Source: PALSA-1004 sp046715035 (GTDB lineage Bacteria > Pseudomonadota > Gammaproteobacteria > Burkholderiales > SG8-41). Taken from it: DNA of 19,416 nucleotides. The DNA lies in NCBI GenBank assembly GCA_046715035.1, contig JBKJZR010000109.1:1-19416 (forward strand), in the 5' to 3' direction. The notes under the pieces were generated by a model. It worked only from the letters and a program-made list of their open reading frames with translations, ran no database searches and was not told the DNA's origin. Numbering within the stretch: position 1 is the first letter of the stretch; every line of letters begins with the position of its first letter. Below are positions 7,473-14,693 of this stretch, piece by piece. The translations under genes were made by a program, and so were the position numbers.

Positions 7473-8291
7473 ATGTCACTTGCAGGCAAGACTGTTTTTA
7501 TCACCGGAGCGAGCCGCGGAATCGGGCGCGAGATTGCACTGCGTTGCGCGCGTGACGGTGCCAACATCGTCGTGGCTGCCAAGACCGTGGAACCCCATCC
7601 AAGGCTAGCCGGCACCATCCACAGCGTCGCGCGCGAAATAGAGGCAGAGGGAGGCCGCGCGCTTGCGCTGCAGGTCGACGTGCGCGAGGAGGCGACTATA
7701 AAGGCGGGGGTGGCAAAGTGCGTCGAGGTTTTCGGCGGCATCGACATCGTAGTAAACAACGCGAGTGCGATCATGCTGGCGGGGACTCTGCAGATCCCGA
7801 TGAAACGCTTCGACCTCATGTTCGGCGTCAACGTGCGCGGCACTTTTGCCTGCTCGCAAGCCTGCCTGCCTCATCTGCTCAAAGCGCCCAATCCACATAT
7901 TCTCAACCTGTCTCCGCCGCTGCACATGGAGGCCAGGTGGTTCAAGGATCACGCGGCCTACACCATGTCCAAGTACGGCATGAGCATGTGTACGCTCGGC
8001 ATGTCCGCGGAATTCGCCGCCCATGGCGTCGCCGTGAACTCGCTGTGGCCGCGCACGACAATTGCCACTGCCGCCATCGAGGTCAATTTTCCCGAGGCGA
8101 TCCTCAAGGCGAGCCGCAAGCCCGCCATCATGGCAGATGCGGCATACGTGATTTTCAATCGCGAGAGCCGCCAGCACACTGGCAAGTTTTATATCGATGA
8201 GGCAGTATTGCGTGACGAGGGCATCACGGATTTCGAGGGCTATGCGGTTACTCCTGGGGTGAACCTGTACACCGACCTGTTTCTCGAATGA
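7473..8291 (+). CDS. Short-chain dehydrogenase/reductase, HSDL2-like
   Basis: This 272-aa Rossmann-fold oxidoreductase has the NAD(P) glycine motif TGASRGIG at residues 11-18, NNAS at 95-98 and the catalytic Y163-x3-K167 in AYTMSKYGMSM. Ser147 in NLSPP is the nearest candidate for the catalytic serine, set a little further from the tyrosine than usual. The strings AAKTVEPHPRLAGTIHS, AVNSLWPRTTIATAA and the C-terminal DLFLE are specific to the hydroxysteroid-dehydrogenase-like 2 group, whose animal members are peroxisomal and carry an added SCP2 lipid-binding domain; this one lacks it. The reaction is unknown for the group; its place among beta-oxidation genes suggests an acyl or steroid-like lipid substrate. 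ATG 7473 is chosen over in-frame GTG 7461 by homology; its ribosome site is poor. Confidence 0.87.
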   Translation: MSLAGKTVFITGASRGIGREIALRCARDGANIVVAAKTVEPHPRLAGTIHSVAREIEAEGGRALALQVDVREEATIKAGVAKCVEVFGGIDIVVNNASAIMLAGTLQIPMKRFDLMFGVNVRGTFACSQACLPHLLKAPNPHILNLSPPLHMEARWFKDHAAYTMSKYGMSMCTLGMSAEFAAHGVAVNSLWPRTTIATAAIEVNFPEAILKASRKPAIMADAAYVIFNRESRQHTGKFYIDEAVLRDEGITDFEGYAVTPGVNLYTDLFLE

Positions 8292-8318
8292 TTTCGCATA
8301 GACGGCGCGCGTACCGCA

Positions 8319-8338
8319 TAAGATAAAATCGAGGGGGG
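8319..8338 (+). promoter_or_regulatory. Possible -10 elements and strong Shine-Dalgarno before fadD
   Basis: The 52-bp spacer holds overlapping -10-like hexamers TAAGAT (8319-8324) and TAAAAT (8324-8329) without a recognisable -35. Directly after them is a purine-rich GAGGGGGG tract (8331-8338), 5 bp from the fadD ATG. A transcript starting here would have a very short leader, so this may equally be only a ribosome site inside an operon. Confidence 0.3.
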
Positions 8339-8343
8339 CGAAC

Positions 8344-10155
8344 ATGGCCAATGCCGACGGTCCTATTCATGTCATCTCCGCCATGGAAGCAGTGACGCTC
8401 GACGGCCTGTTCCGCGAGCGCGCGCAGCGCACCCCCGAGTCTGTCGCATATCGCGACTACAACGCCCAGCACTCCAACTGGCGTGATTACACCTGGGCGC
8501 ACATGCGCCATCAGGTGGCGCGCTGGCAGGCGGCGCTGGAACGCGATGGAATTAAGTCCGGCGACCGCGTCGCCGTGATGCTGCGCAATTCCCCCGAGTG
8601 GGTGATTTTCGACCAGGCGGCGCTGGGGCTCGGACTGGTCGTGGTTCCGCTGTACACACAGGACCGGCCGGACAACGTCGCCTATATCGTTAATGATGCC
8701 GGCTGCAAAGTGCTGTTGTTCGGCACTCGCGAGCAATGGCAGGAGTTCACGGATGTGCGCGCGCAGCTCGCGGGTCTTAGCCTCATCCTGATCGTCGAGC
8801 CGTCAAGCACGGCCGGCGACGACGCGCGCGTAAAGTCGATCCAGCAATGGCTGCCGGAGTCGGCCGGCGAGGCGCGCCACCTCGGGCGTGACCCGGGGGC
8901 GCTCGCGACCATCGTCTACACGTCGGGTACTACCGGAAGGCCGAAAGGCGTGATGCTCAGCCATCGGAACATTCTGACCAATGCCGAAGCGTGTCTGCAA
9001 GTGGTGCCCGTAAGGTCCGACGACACGCTGCTTTCGTTTCTGCCGCTCTCGCATACGTTCGAGCGCACCTGCGGCTACTACCTGACGATCATGTGCGGAG
9101 CTACGACCGCGTATGCGCGGTCGGTGCAGCAGCTCGCTGACGATCTGCAAACCATACGTCCGACGATGCTGATCTCTGTGCCGCGCATTTACGAGCGCGT
9201 ATACGCCGCCATCAAGGCCAAACTCGACGAGGGTCCGCCCGCGCGCAAGAAGCTCTTTCAGCGCGCAGTCGATGTCGGCTGGGCGCGCTTCGAGCACGAA
9301 CAGGGACGCGGCGGATGGCAGTTGTCTTTTCTGCTGTGGCCCGTGCTCAAGGCGCTGGTGGCGAGCAAGATCATGGCGAGACTGGGCGGGCGGCTGCGCG
9401 CTGCGTTCGCGGGCGGCGCAGCATTGTCGCCGGATATTTCCCGCGTGTTCATCGGGCTCGGCCTGCCGGTGATCCAGGGTTATGGTCTCACCGAAACCAG
9501 CCCCGTGGCCTGTGCCAACCGCCTGAGTGACAATCTGCCGGCGAGCGTGGGCAAGCCGATTCCCGGCGTGGAGGTCAAAATCGGCGACAAGGGCGCGCTG
9601 CTGATCAGGGGCCCGAACATCATGCTCGGTTACTGGAACAACGAGGAGGCTACGCGCGCCATGATAGACGCCGAAGGCTGGCTCAACTCCGGAGATACGG
9701 CGCGGTTCGACGAGCAGGGGCACGTATTCATCACCGGACGGCTGAAGGAAATCATCGTCATGTCCAACGGCGAAAAAATCCCGCCGGTCGACATCGAAGT
9801 CGCGATCGCACGCGATTCCCTGTTCGAACAGGTGATGCTGATCGGCGAAGGCAAGCCGTATCTGAGCGCGATGACGGTATTGAGTCAGGAGCAGTGGCGC
9901 AAGCTCGCCGCCCAATGCGGCAAGCCGCCAGACGCGAGCTCGGTCGGCACACCGGAAGTCGAGAAGGCCCTGCTCGCACGCATCGCTGCGCAGATGAAGC
10001 AGTTCCCGGGCTACGCGCAGGTGCGGCGCGTGAGCGCGACGCTCGAGCCGTGGACGGTCGAGAACGGGCTCCTCACTCCGACGATGAAGCTGCGCCGCAA
10101 CCGCGTGATGGAGAAGTTTCAGGCAGAGTTAGACCAGATGTATTCAGGGCACTGA
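8344..10155 (+). CDS. fadD: Long-chain acyl-CoA synthetase (AMP-forming), FadD/FAA-type
   Basis: This 603-aa ANL-superfamily ligase activates fatty acids to acyl-CoA through an acyl-adenylate. Visible motifs, in order: YTSGTTGRPKG at 192-202 (ATP phosphate loop), GYGLTETSPV from 379 (adenine/acyl pocket, Glu384), SGDTARFDEQGHVFITGRLKEI (Asp451 binds ribose; hinge near 466-468), and Lys582 in LTPTMKLRR, the expected adenylation lysine. The long insert around residues 290-350 and the N-terminal RERAQRTPESVAY block fit the long-chain (FadD15/FAA-like, about 600 aa) branch, not the shorter E. coli FadD form. It should work at the inner membrane on fatty acid imported through FadL, encoded two genes downstream. 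Its stop is followed at once by a heptad inverted repeat. Confidence 0.94.
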   Translation: MANADGPIHVISAMEAVTLDGLFRERAQRTPESVAYRDYNAQHSNWRDYTWAHMRHQVARWQAALERDGIKSGDRVAVMLRNSPEWVIFDQAALGLGLVVVPLYTQDRPDNVAYIVNDAGCKVLLFGTREQWQEFTDVRAQLAGLSLILIVEPSSTAGDDARVKSIQQWLPESAGEARHLGRDPGALATIVYTSGTTGRPKGVMLSHRNILTNAEACLQVVPVRSDDTLLSFLPLSHTFERTCGYYLTIMCGATTAYARSVQQLADDLQTIRPTMLISVPRIYERVYAAIKAKLDEGPPARKKLFQRAVDVGWARFEHEQGRGGWQLSFLLWPVLKALVASKIMARLGGRLRAAFAGGAALSPDISRVFIGLGLPVIQGYGLTETSPVACANRLSDNLPASVGKPIPGVEVKIGDKGALLIRGPNIMLGYWNNEEATRAMIDAEGWLNSGDTARFDEQGHVFITGRLKEIIVMSNGEKIPPVDIEVAIARDSLFEQVMLIGEGKPYLSAMTVLSQEQWRKLAAQCGKPPDASSVGTPEVEKALLARIAAQMKQFPGYAQVRRVSATLEPWTVENGLLTPTMKLRRNRVMEKFQAELDQMYSGH

Positions 10156-10157
10156 AA

Positions 10158-10255
10158 GACAATGCGGAATGCTGACTGATGAATGCTGAATGAAGGACAA
10201 GGTAGCTTGGCAATAGTTTTCATTCCGCATTCATCATTCCGCATTCATCATTTTG
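10158..10255. repeat. Heptad-built inverted repeat in the fadD / thioesterase spacer
   Basis: The left arm, 10158-10192, reads in 7-bp units GACAATG, CGGAATG, CTGACTG, ATGAATG, CTGAATG. The right arm, 10221-10255, reads CATTCCG, CATTCAT, CATTCCG, CATTCAT, CATTTTG. Left and reverse-complemented right arms agree at 28 of 35 positions around a 28-nt loop; the inner two units match at 13 of 14. The arm starts 2 bp after the fadD stop and ends 4 bp before the TGAGG ribosome site (10259-10263) of the next gene. It is strikingly AT-richer than the flanking genes. The design matches the repeats at 1912 and 14592. Confidence 0.88.
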
Positions 10256-10271
10256 TTTTGAGGCGTGCCTA

Positions 10272-10670
10272 ATGCCAGAAACCACTTCGTTGCCCGAATA
10301 CCGCGAGCCCACCCTGCGCGTCGTGCCCATGCCGGCTGACTCGCATTCGAGCGGCGATATTTTCGGCGGCTGGGTGATGTCGCAGGTCGACATCGCCGGG
10401 AGTATTCCGGCGATCCGGCTCGCGCGCGGGCGGGTGGCGACCGTCGCGGTGAATTCGTTCGTGTTCAGGCAGCCCGTGATGGTCGGCGATGTGGTGAGTT
10501 TCTACGCCGAGGCGGTCAAAGTCGGCCGCACCTCCATCACCGTAAGCGTCGAGGTCTACGCGCAGCGCAATCCAGTGAAGGAAGAATGCGTGAAAGTCAC
10601 CGAAGCGACATTGACATACGTTGCCGTCGACGATCGGCGGCGTGCGCGTGTTGTATCGGCGCAACAGTGA
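10272..10670 (+). CDS. yciA: Acyl-CoA thioesterase, YciA family (hotdog fold)
   Basis: This 132-aa single hotdog domain has the normal YciA length. The block VPMPADSHSSGDIFGGWVMSQVDIAG (residues 18-43) is the family signature; Asp29 in GDIFGGW is the conserved acidic residue expected at the active site. RVATVAVNSFVFRQPVMVGDVV and the closing TEATLTYVAVD also match YciA. Such enzymes are cytosolic hexamers that cleave a broad range of acyl-CoAs to free acid and CoA. In this locus it sits between the acyl-CoA synthetase and the fatty-acid channel, where it could relieve CoA trapping. The ATG at 10272 has TGAGG 8 bp upstream. The conserved C-terminal tail is short and slightly degenerate. Confidence 0.93.
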   Translation: MPETTSLPEYREPTLRVVPMPADSHSSGDIFGGWVMSQVDIAGSIPAIRLARGRVATVAVNSFVFRQPVMVGDVVSFYAEAVKVGRTSITVSVEVYAQRNPVKEECVKVTEATLTYVAVDDRRRARVVSAQQ

Positions 10671-10756
10671 CTGCGGTGTTTCCCGGCCATTCGTGGTAAA
10701 AATCATCAGGCGGAAAGTATGAATTCGAGAGCCGCGGGAGTCATAGCGGCGCACAT

Positions 10757-10762
10757 AGGAGG
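10757..10762 (+). promoter_or_regulatory. Consensus Shine-Dalgarno that fixes the fadL start
   Basis: A perfect AGGAGG lies 7 bp before the ATG at 10770. It selects this codon over the in-frame ATG at 10719, whose extra 17 residues would precede an otherwise ideal signal peptide. Confidence 0.85.
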
Positions 10763-10769
10763 CGGTTCC

Positions 10770-12008
10770 ATGAAACGATTGCACAATGTTCTGTCTCTCG
10801 CAGTGGTTGGCGCCTTTTGCGCGTACTCGGGCCAGTCAGTCGCTACCGGGTTTGCGATCGGTACCCAGAGCGGCAGCGGTACCGGCAATGCCTACGCCGG
10901 CGGTGCGGCGGCCGAGGATGCGAGCACGGTCTGGTACAACCCGGCGGGCATGACGCTGCTCCGGGGTGCGAGCGCGGCGGCCGGGGGCAGTCTCGTGAGG
11001 CCTTCGCTGAAGTTTCAGAACACCGCCTCGACCGGCGTCAACAACACCGGCAACTTCGGCGGCGACGGTGGCAGCCTTTCCCCCATTCCATTCAACTATT
11101 TTGTTGCGGAGATCAGCCCGAAGTGGCGATTCGGCATCGGGCTCAACGCGCCATTCGGTCAGAAGACCGATTACAACGCGGGTTGGGACGGTCAGTATCT
11201 CGCGCTGAAATCGGAGATCTATACGATCAACTTCAACCCCTCGGTTGCGTATCAGGTGAGCGATAAGTTTTCGATCGGTGCGGGCTTCAATTTGCAGTAC
11301 ATCAATGCCGATTTGTCGAACAACAATGCCGCGCTGGCGGGTGCTTCAAACATTACGGCCAGCGATACGGACTACGGGTACAACGTGGGAGCGATGCTTA
11401 ATCTGACGCCGAATACCCGCATCGGTGTGCACTACCGCTCGCAAATCTCGTATAACCTGAAAGGCGGCGTAAATTTCTTTGGCCCTGCCGCGCCGCTTCT
11501 GAACGGCAACATCACCGCGCGGCTTGCCGTGCCGGCGACCGCGTCCGTGAGTTTCTTCAGCGCGCTTACGCCGCAATGGGACGTGATGGCCGATGCCACC
11601 TGGACCGGGTGGAGCAAGATGCAGGCTGTTTCCATCGTGCGCACCAGCGGTGCACTGCTCAGCACGCTGTCGTTCAACTGGGACGACACGTGGCGCTTTT
11701 CGGCGGGCGCGAACTTCAAACCCAATCAGACGTGGAAATTCCGCGTGGGGGTCGCGTTCGACGAAACGCCAACGAACGATGCCTTGCGCACGCCGCGTCT
11801 GCCCGACGAGGATCGCAAGTGGCTTGCCTTCGGCGCGCAGTACGCGCTTTCCAGCACGACCAAACTCGATCTCGGCTACGCGCACGAATTTTTCAAGGAT
11901 GCGGCGATCAACCAGGCGAATCCTCCCGGCACGCCGGCGGGCACCCTCGTCGGCAGGTTCAAGGGCAAAGCCGATATCGTCAGCCTCCAGCTCACGCATC
12001 AGTTCTGA
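10770..12008 (+). CDS. fadL: Outer-membrane long-chain fatty-acid channel, FadL/OmpP1/TodX family
   Basis: This 412-aa precursor begins with a Sec signal peptide (MKRLHNVLSLAVVGAFCAYS...), probably cut after Ala25 (SVA|TG). The mature start TGFAIGTQSGSGTGNAYAGG followed by EDASTVWYNPAGM is the FadL hatch-region signature; the NPAG motif is nearly universal in the family. The rest alternates polar and hydrophobic residues as in a 14-strand beta barrel and ends LQLTHQF with the terminal phenylalanine used by the Bam machinery. FadL proteins carry long-chain fatty acids, or hydrophobic aromatics in TodX/XylN types, through the outer membrane by lateral diffusion. The neighbouring fadD and beta-oxidation genes favour fatty acids. 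The start at 10770 is set by its AGGAGG. Confidence 0.95.
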   Translation: MKRLHNVLSLAVVGAFCAYSGQSVATGFAIGTQSGSGTGNAYAGGAAAEDASTVWYNPAGMTLLRGASAAAGGSLVRPSLKFQNTASTGVNNTGNFGGDGGSLSPIPFNYFVAEISPKWRFGIGLNAPFGQKTDYNAGWDGQYLALKSEIYTINFNPSVAYQVSDKFSIGAGFNLQYINADLSNNNAALAGASNITASDTDYGYNVGAMLNLTPNTRIGVHYRSQISYNLKGGVNFFGPAAPLLNGNITARLAVPATASVSFFSALTPQWDVMADATWTGWSKMQAVSIVRTSGALLSTLSFNWDDTWRFSAGANFKPNQTWKFRVGVAFDETPTNDALRTPRLPDEDRKWLAFGAQYALSSTTKLDLGYAHEFFKDAAINQANPPGTPAGTLVGRFKGKADIVSLQLTHQF

Positions 12009-12069
12009 TCGCGCCGTGCCGGGCGCCGCGTGCACCCGGGTCCTTAGCGCCTCGCCGCTGGCGTGCGCG

Positions 12070-12078
12070 TGCTAGAAT
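12070..12078 (+). promoter_or_regulatory. Extended -10 promoter for fadN
   Basis: TGCTAGAAT is an extended -10 element (TG, one base, TAGAAT) 23 bp before the fadN ATG. No -35 is needed or seen at 17 bp. The start point would be near 12085, giving a leader under 20 nt. The fadL/fadN spacer otherwise contains only GC-rich sequence and no T-tract terminator. Confidence 0.5.
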
Positions 12079-12101
12079 CGGCGCACCGCCGCGGGGAATC
12101 T

Positions 12102-14591
12102 ATGCCATCGAATCAGCCATTTATCGTGCGCAAGGCCGCCATTCTCGGAGCGGGCGTGATGGGCGCGCAGATCGCCGCGCATTTCGTCAACGCAAACGTC
12201 GAAGCGCTGCTTTTCGAATTGCCCGCGAAGGACGGAGATCCCAACGCCAACGTCCTCAAAGCGATCGACAATCTCAGTAAGCTCGAGCCCAGCCCGCTTG
12301 CCACCCAATCGAAGGCCAACTACATCCGGCCGGCGAATTACGAGAGCGACCTCGAGTTGCTGCAGGAATGCGACCTCGTGGTCGAGGCGATATCGGAGCG
12401 TATCGACTGGAAAGCCGAGCTGTACAAAAAGGTTGCGCCGCACATCGGCGAACACGCGATTTTCGCTACCAACACTTCGGGCCTAAGCATCGGCACGCTG
12501 GCACAGTCGGTGCCCGAGGATCTGCGCCGGCGCTTTTGCGGCGTGCATTTCTTCAATCCGCCGCGCTACATGCACCTCGTGGAGGTGATCCCCGCCAGCA
12601 GCACCGACCCTGCAATCCTCGATGAGCTGGAAAAGTTCCTCGTAACGACACTGGGCAAAGGGGTCGTCCGCGCCAAGGACACGCCGAATTTCATCGCCAA
12701 TCGCGTGGGCGTATTCTCGATGCTGGCGACGATGCATCACGCGCAAAAATTCGGCTTGGGCTTCGATGTCGTCGACGCGCTCACCGGGCCGCTGATCGGA
12801 CGGCCGAAGAGTGCGACCTTCCGCACCGCCGACGTCGTCGGTCTCGATACCTTTGCCCATGTCGTGAAGACCATGGCTGATACCCTGGCGCATGACCCAT
12901 GGCATCGTTATTACCAGTTGCCGGCATGGCTGACGGGGCTGGTCGAGCAGGGGGCGCTCGGCCAGAAGTCCAAGCGCGGGGTGTATCAAAAGATCGGCAA
13001 AGATATCCAGGTCCTCGATCCCGCTACGGGCAGCTACCGGCCGTCCGCCGGCAAAGCCGACGAGCAGATCGTCGAAATTCTCAAGAACAAGGATCCCGCC
13101 GAGAGGTTCGCACAACTGCACGGCTCGGGCCACCCGCAGGCGCAGTTCCTGTGGTCGATATTTCGCGATTCATTTCATTACTGCGCCGTGCATCTCGAGG
13201 AAATCGCGGACAACGCACGCGACCTCGACTTCGCGATCCGGTGGGGCTTCGGATGGGAGCAGGGCCCGTGCGAAATCTGGCAGGCGGCGGGCTGGAGCCA
13301 GGTCGCGCAATGGATCGCGGAGGACATCGGTTCCGGCAAGACGATGGCGGCGGCTGCGCTGCCGGCGTGGGTCACCGAGCCCGGGCGAACCGGCGTGCAC
13401 GGCGCTGCGGGTTCGTACTCGCCCGCGAAAAAAACCGAGGTCCCGCGCTCGCATCTGCCGGTTTACCAGCGCCAGCTGTTTCCCGATCGCGTGCGCGGCG
13501 AGCCGATCGCTTACGGTCACACGATTTTTGAAACCGAGGGCGTGCGCTGCTGGCACACGGGCGACGACATTGCCATCGTCAGCTTCAAGAGCCGCATGCA
13601 CGCGATCGGCGACGATGTGCTCGACGGTGTGCTGGCTGCGATCGATGAAGCCGAGCGCAACTATGCGGCGCTGGTGATCTGGCAGACCGAACCGCCGTTT
13701 TCGGTCGGCGCCAATCTCAAAAAGACGCCTGCCGGCAGCGGCAAATCCGCGCCGCCTTCGACGGCAGGCAGGCTGCTCAAGCAATTCCGCCGCGCTGCGC
13801 AATCGGCAGTCTTGCAGGCGGCACGCGCCCTGAATGTCGCCGACCAGCTCATGGCCGGCAAACTCGCAGAGGTCGAACAGCTCGTCGAGCAATTTCAATT
13901 CACCACGCAGCGGCTCAAGTATGCAGCGGTGCCTACGGTCGCCGCGGTCGACGGCCTCGCGCTGGGTGGCGGTTGTGAGTTCATCATGCATTGCGATCGG
14001 GCCGTGGCGACGCTCGAGAGCTATATCGGGTTGGTCGAAGTGGGGGTAGGCCTCTTGCCCGCGGGCGGCGGATGCAAGGAGTTCACGCTACGCGCAGCGC
14101 AGGAGGCCAGGGGCGGCGACGCGTTTGCGTTTTTGCGCAGATATTTCGAGGCGGTAGCGACGGCGCAGGTCGCGCGCAGCGCCGAGCACGCGCGCGAAAT
14201 CGGGTATTTGCGCGCGACCGACCGTGTCATCATGCACCGCTTCGAGCTGCTCGCGATCGCCAAGACAGAGGCGCGCGCGCTGGCTCAAGCGGGCTATCGG
14301 CCACCGTTGCGGGCACGCGACATCCCGGTGCTGGGGCGATCCGCCGCGGCGACCATCAAAGTGCACATGACGAATATGCTCGAGGGCAAGTACATCTCCG
14401 AGCATGACTACCTGATCGGCAGTAAAATCGCCGAAGTGATGTGCGGCGGCGACGTCGAGGCCGGCAGCCTGGTCGACGAGCAATGGCTGCTGGACCTCGA
14501 ACGCAGGCATTTCATGGAGCTGTTGGCGACCGAGAAAACGCAGGCGCGCATCGAGCAGATGCTCAAGACGGGTAAGCCGCTGCGAAACTAG
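12102..14591 (+). CDS. fadN: FadN-type 3-hydroxyacyl-CoA dehydrogenase / enoyl-CoA hydratase fusion
   Basis: This 829-aa bifunctional enzyme has the dehydrogenase first and the crotonase domain last, the reverse of E. coli FadB and as in Bacillus FadN. The NAD domain has GAGVMG at residues 16-21 and TNTSGLSI. The catalytic pair is His149 (GVHFFNPPRYMH) and Glu161 (LVEVI). GPLIGRPKSATFRTADVVGLDTFAHV follows in the dimerisation domain. The C-terminal hydratase keeps both glutamates: Glu626 in GGGCEF and Glu646 in GLVEVGVGLLPAGGG, 20 apart as in rat crotonase. It ends MLKTGKPLRN, like Bacillus FadN. It converts enoyl-CoA to 3-ketoacyl-CoA for FadA next door. ATG 12102 is preferred to the upstream in-frame start because the Rossmann strand begins just after it. 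Confidence 0.94.
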   Translation: MPSNQPFIVRKAAILGAGVMGAQIAAHFVNANVEALLFELPAKDGDPNANVLKAIDNLSKLEPSPLATQSKANYIRPANYESDLELLQECDLVVEAISERIDWKAELYKKVAPHIGEHAIFATNTSGLSIGTLAQSVPEDLRRRFCGVHFFNPPRYMHLVEVIPASSTDPAILDELEKFLVTTLGKGVVRAKDTPNFIANRVGVFSMLATMHHAQKFGLGFDVVDALTGPLIGRPKSATFRTADVVGLDTFAHVVKTMADTLAHDPWHRYYQLPAWLTGLVEQGALGQKSKRGVYQKIGKDIQVLDPATGSYRPSAGKADEQIVEILKNKDPAERFAQLHGSGHPQAQFLWSIFRDSFHYCAVHLEEIADNARDLDFAIRWGFGWEQGPCEIWQAAGWSQVAQWIAEDIGSGKTMAAAALPAWVTEPGRTGVHGAAGSYSPAKKTEVPRSHLPVYQRQLFPDRVRGEPIAYGHTIFETEGVRCWHTGDDIAIVSFKSRMHAIGDDVLDGVLAAIDEAERNYAALVIWQTEPPFSVGANLKKTPAGSGKSAPPSTAGRLLKQFRRAAQSAVLQAARALNVADQLMAGKLAEVEQLVEQFQFTTQRLKYAAVPTVAAVDGLALGGGCEFIMHCDRAVATLESYIGLVEVGVGLLPAGGGCKEFTLRAAQEARGGDAFAFLRRYFEAVATAQVARSAEHAREIGYLRATDRVIMHRFELLAIAKTEARALAQAGYRPPLRARDIPVLGRSAAATIKVHMTNMLEGKYISEHDYLIGSKIAEVMCGGDVEAGSLVDEQWLLDLERRHFMELLATEKTQARIEQMLKTGKPLRN

Positions 14592-14673
14592 GATCGAGGA
14601 TCGAGGATTGGGAATCGAGAGAAAAACAGCGCACTACGCGTATTACTCGATCCTCAATCCTCGATCCTCCATC
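14592..14673. repeat. Heptad-built inverted repeat in the fadN / fadA spacer
   Basis: The left arm, 14592-14619, is GATCGAG, GATCGAG, GATTGGG, AATCGAG. The right arm, 14646-14673, is CTCGATC, CTCAATC, CTCGATC, CTCCATC. The arms pair at 25 of 28 positions (26 if one G-U is allowed in RNA) around a 26-nt loop. It begins on the base after the fadN stop and ends 10 bp before the CGGAG ribosome site (14682-14686) of fadA. This is the cleanest of the three heptad hairpins in the window. Confidence 0.92.
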
Positions 14674-14693
14674 CTGCTTTTCGGAGAAATGCC

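Noticed and set aside
10158..10255. Heptad hairpins as ordinary rho-independent terminators
   Set aside because: The stems are long and imperfect, the loops are 26-37 nt, and no T-tract follows the right arm in a terminator position (the TTTTG runs at 10251-10259 are interrupted and part of the repeat).
10719..10769. Upstream ATG for fadL
   Set aside because: It would place 17 residues before a normal signal peptide, and the perfect AGGAGG is correctly spaced only for ATG 10770.
12063..12101. Upstream in-frame start for fadN
   Set aside because: It overlaps the extended -10 promoter and adds 13 residues ahead of the family's usual N-terminus.
1912..14673. Heptad repeats as a CRISPR array, an insertion-sequence end pair, or coding repeats
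   Set aside because: The units are 7 bp with no unique spacers, the arms are inverted and confined to about 100 bp, no transposase or Cas gene is present, and stop-to-start placement with a non-triplet period excludes coding.
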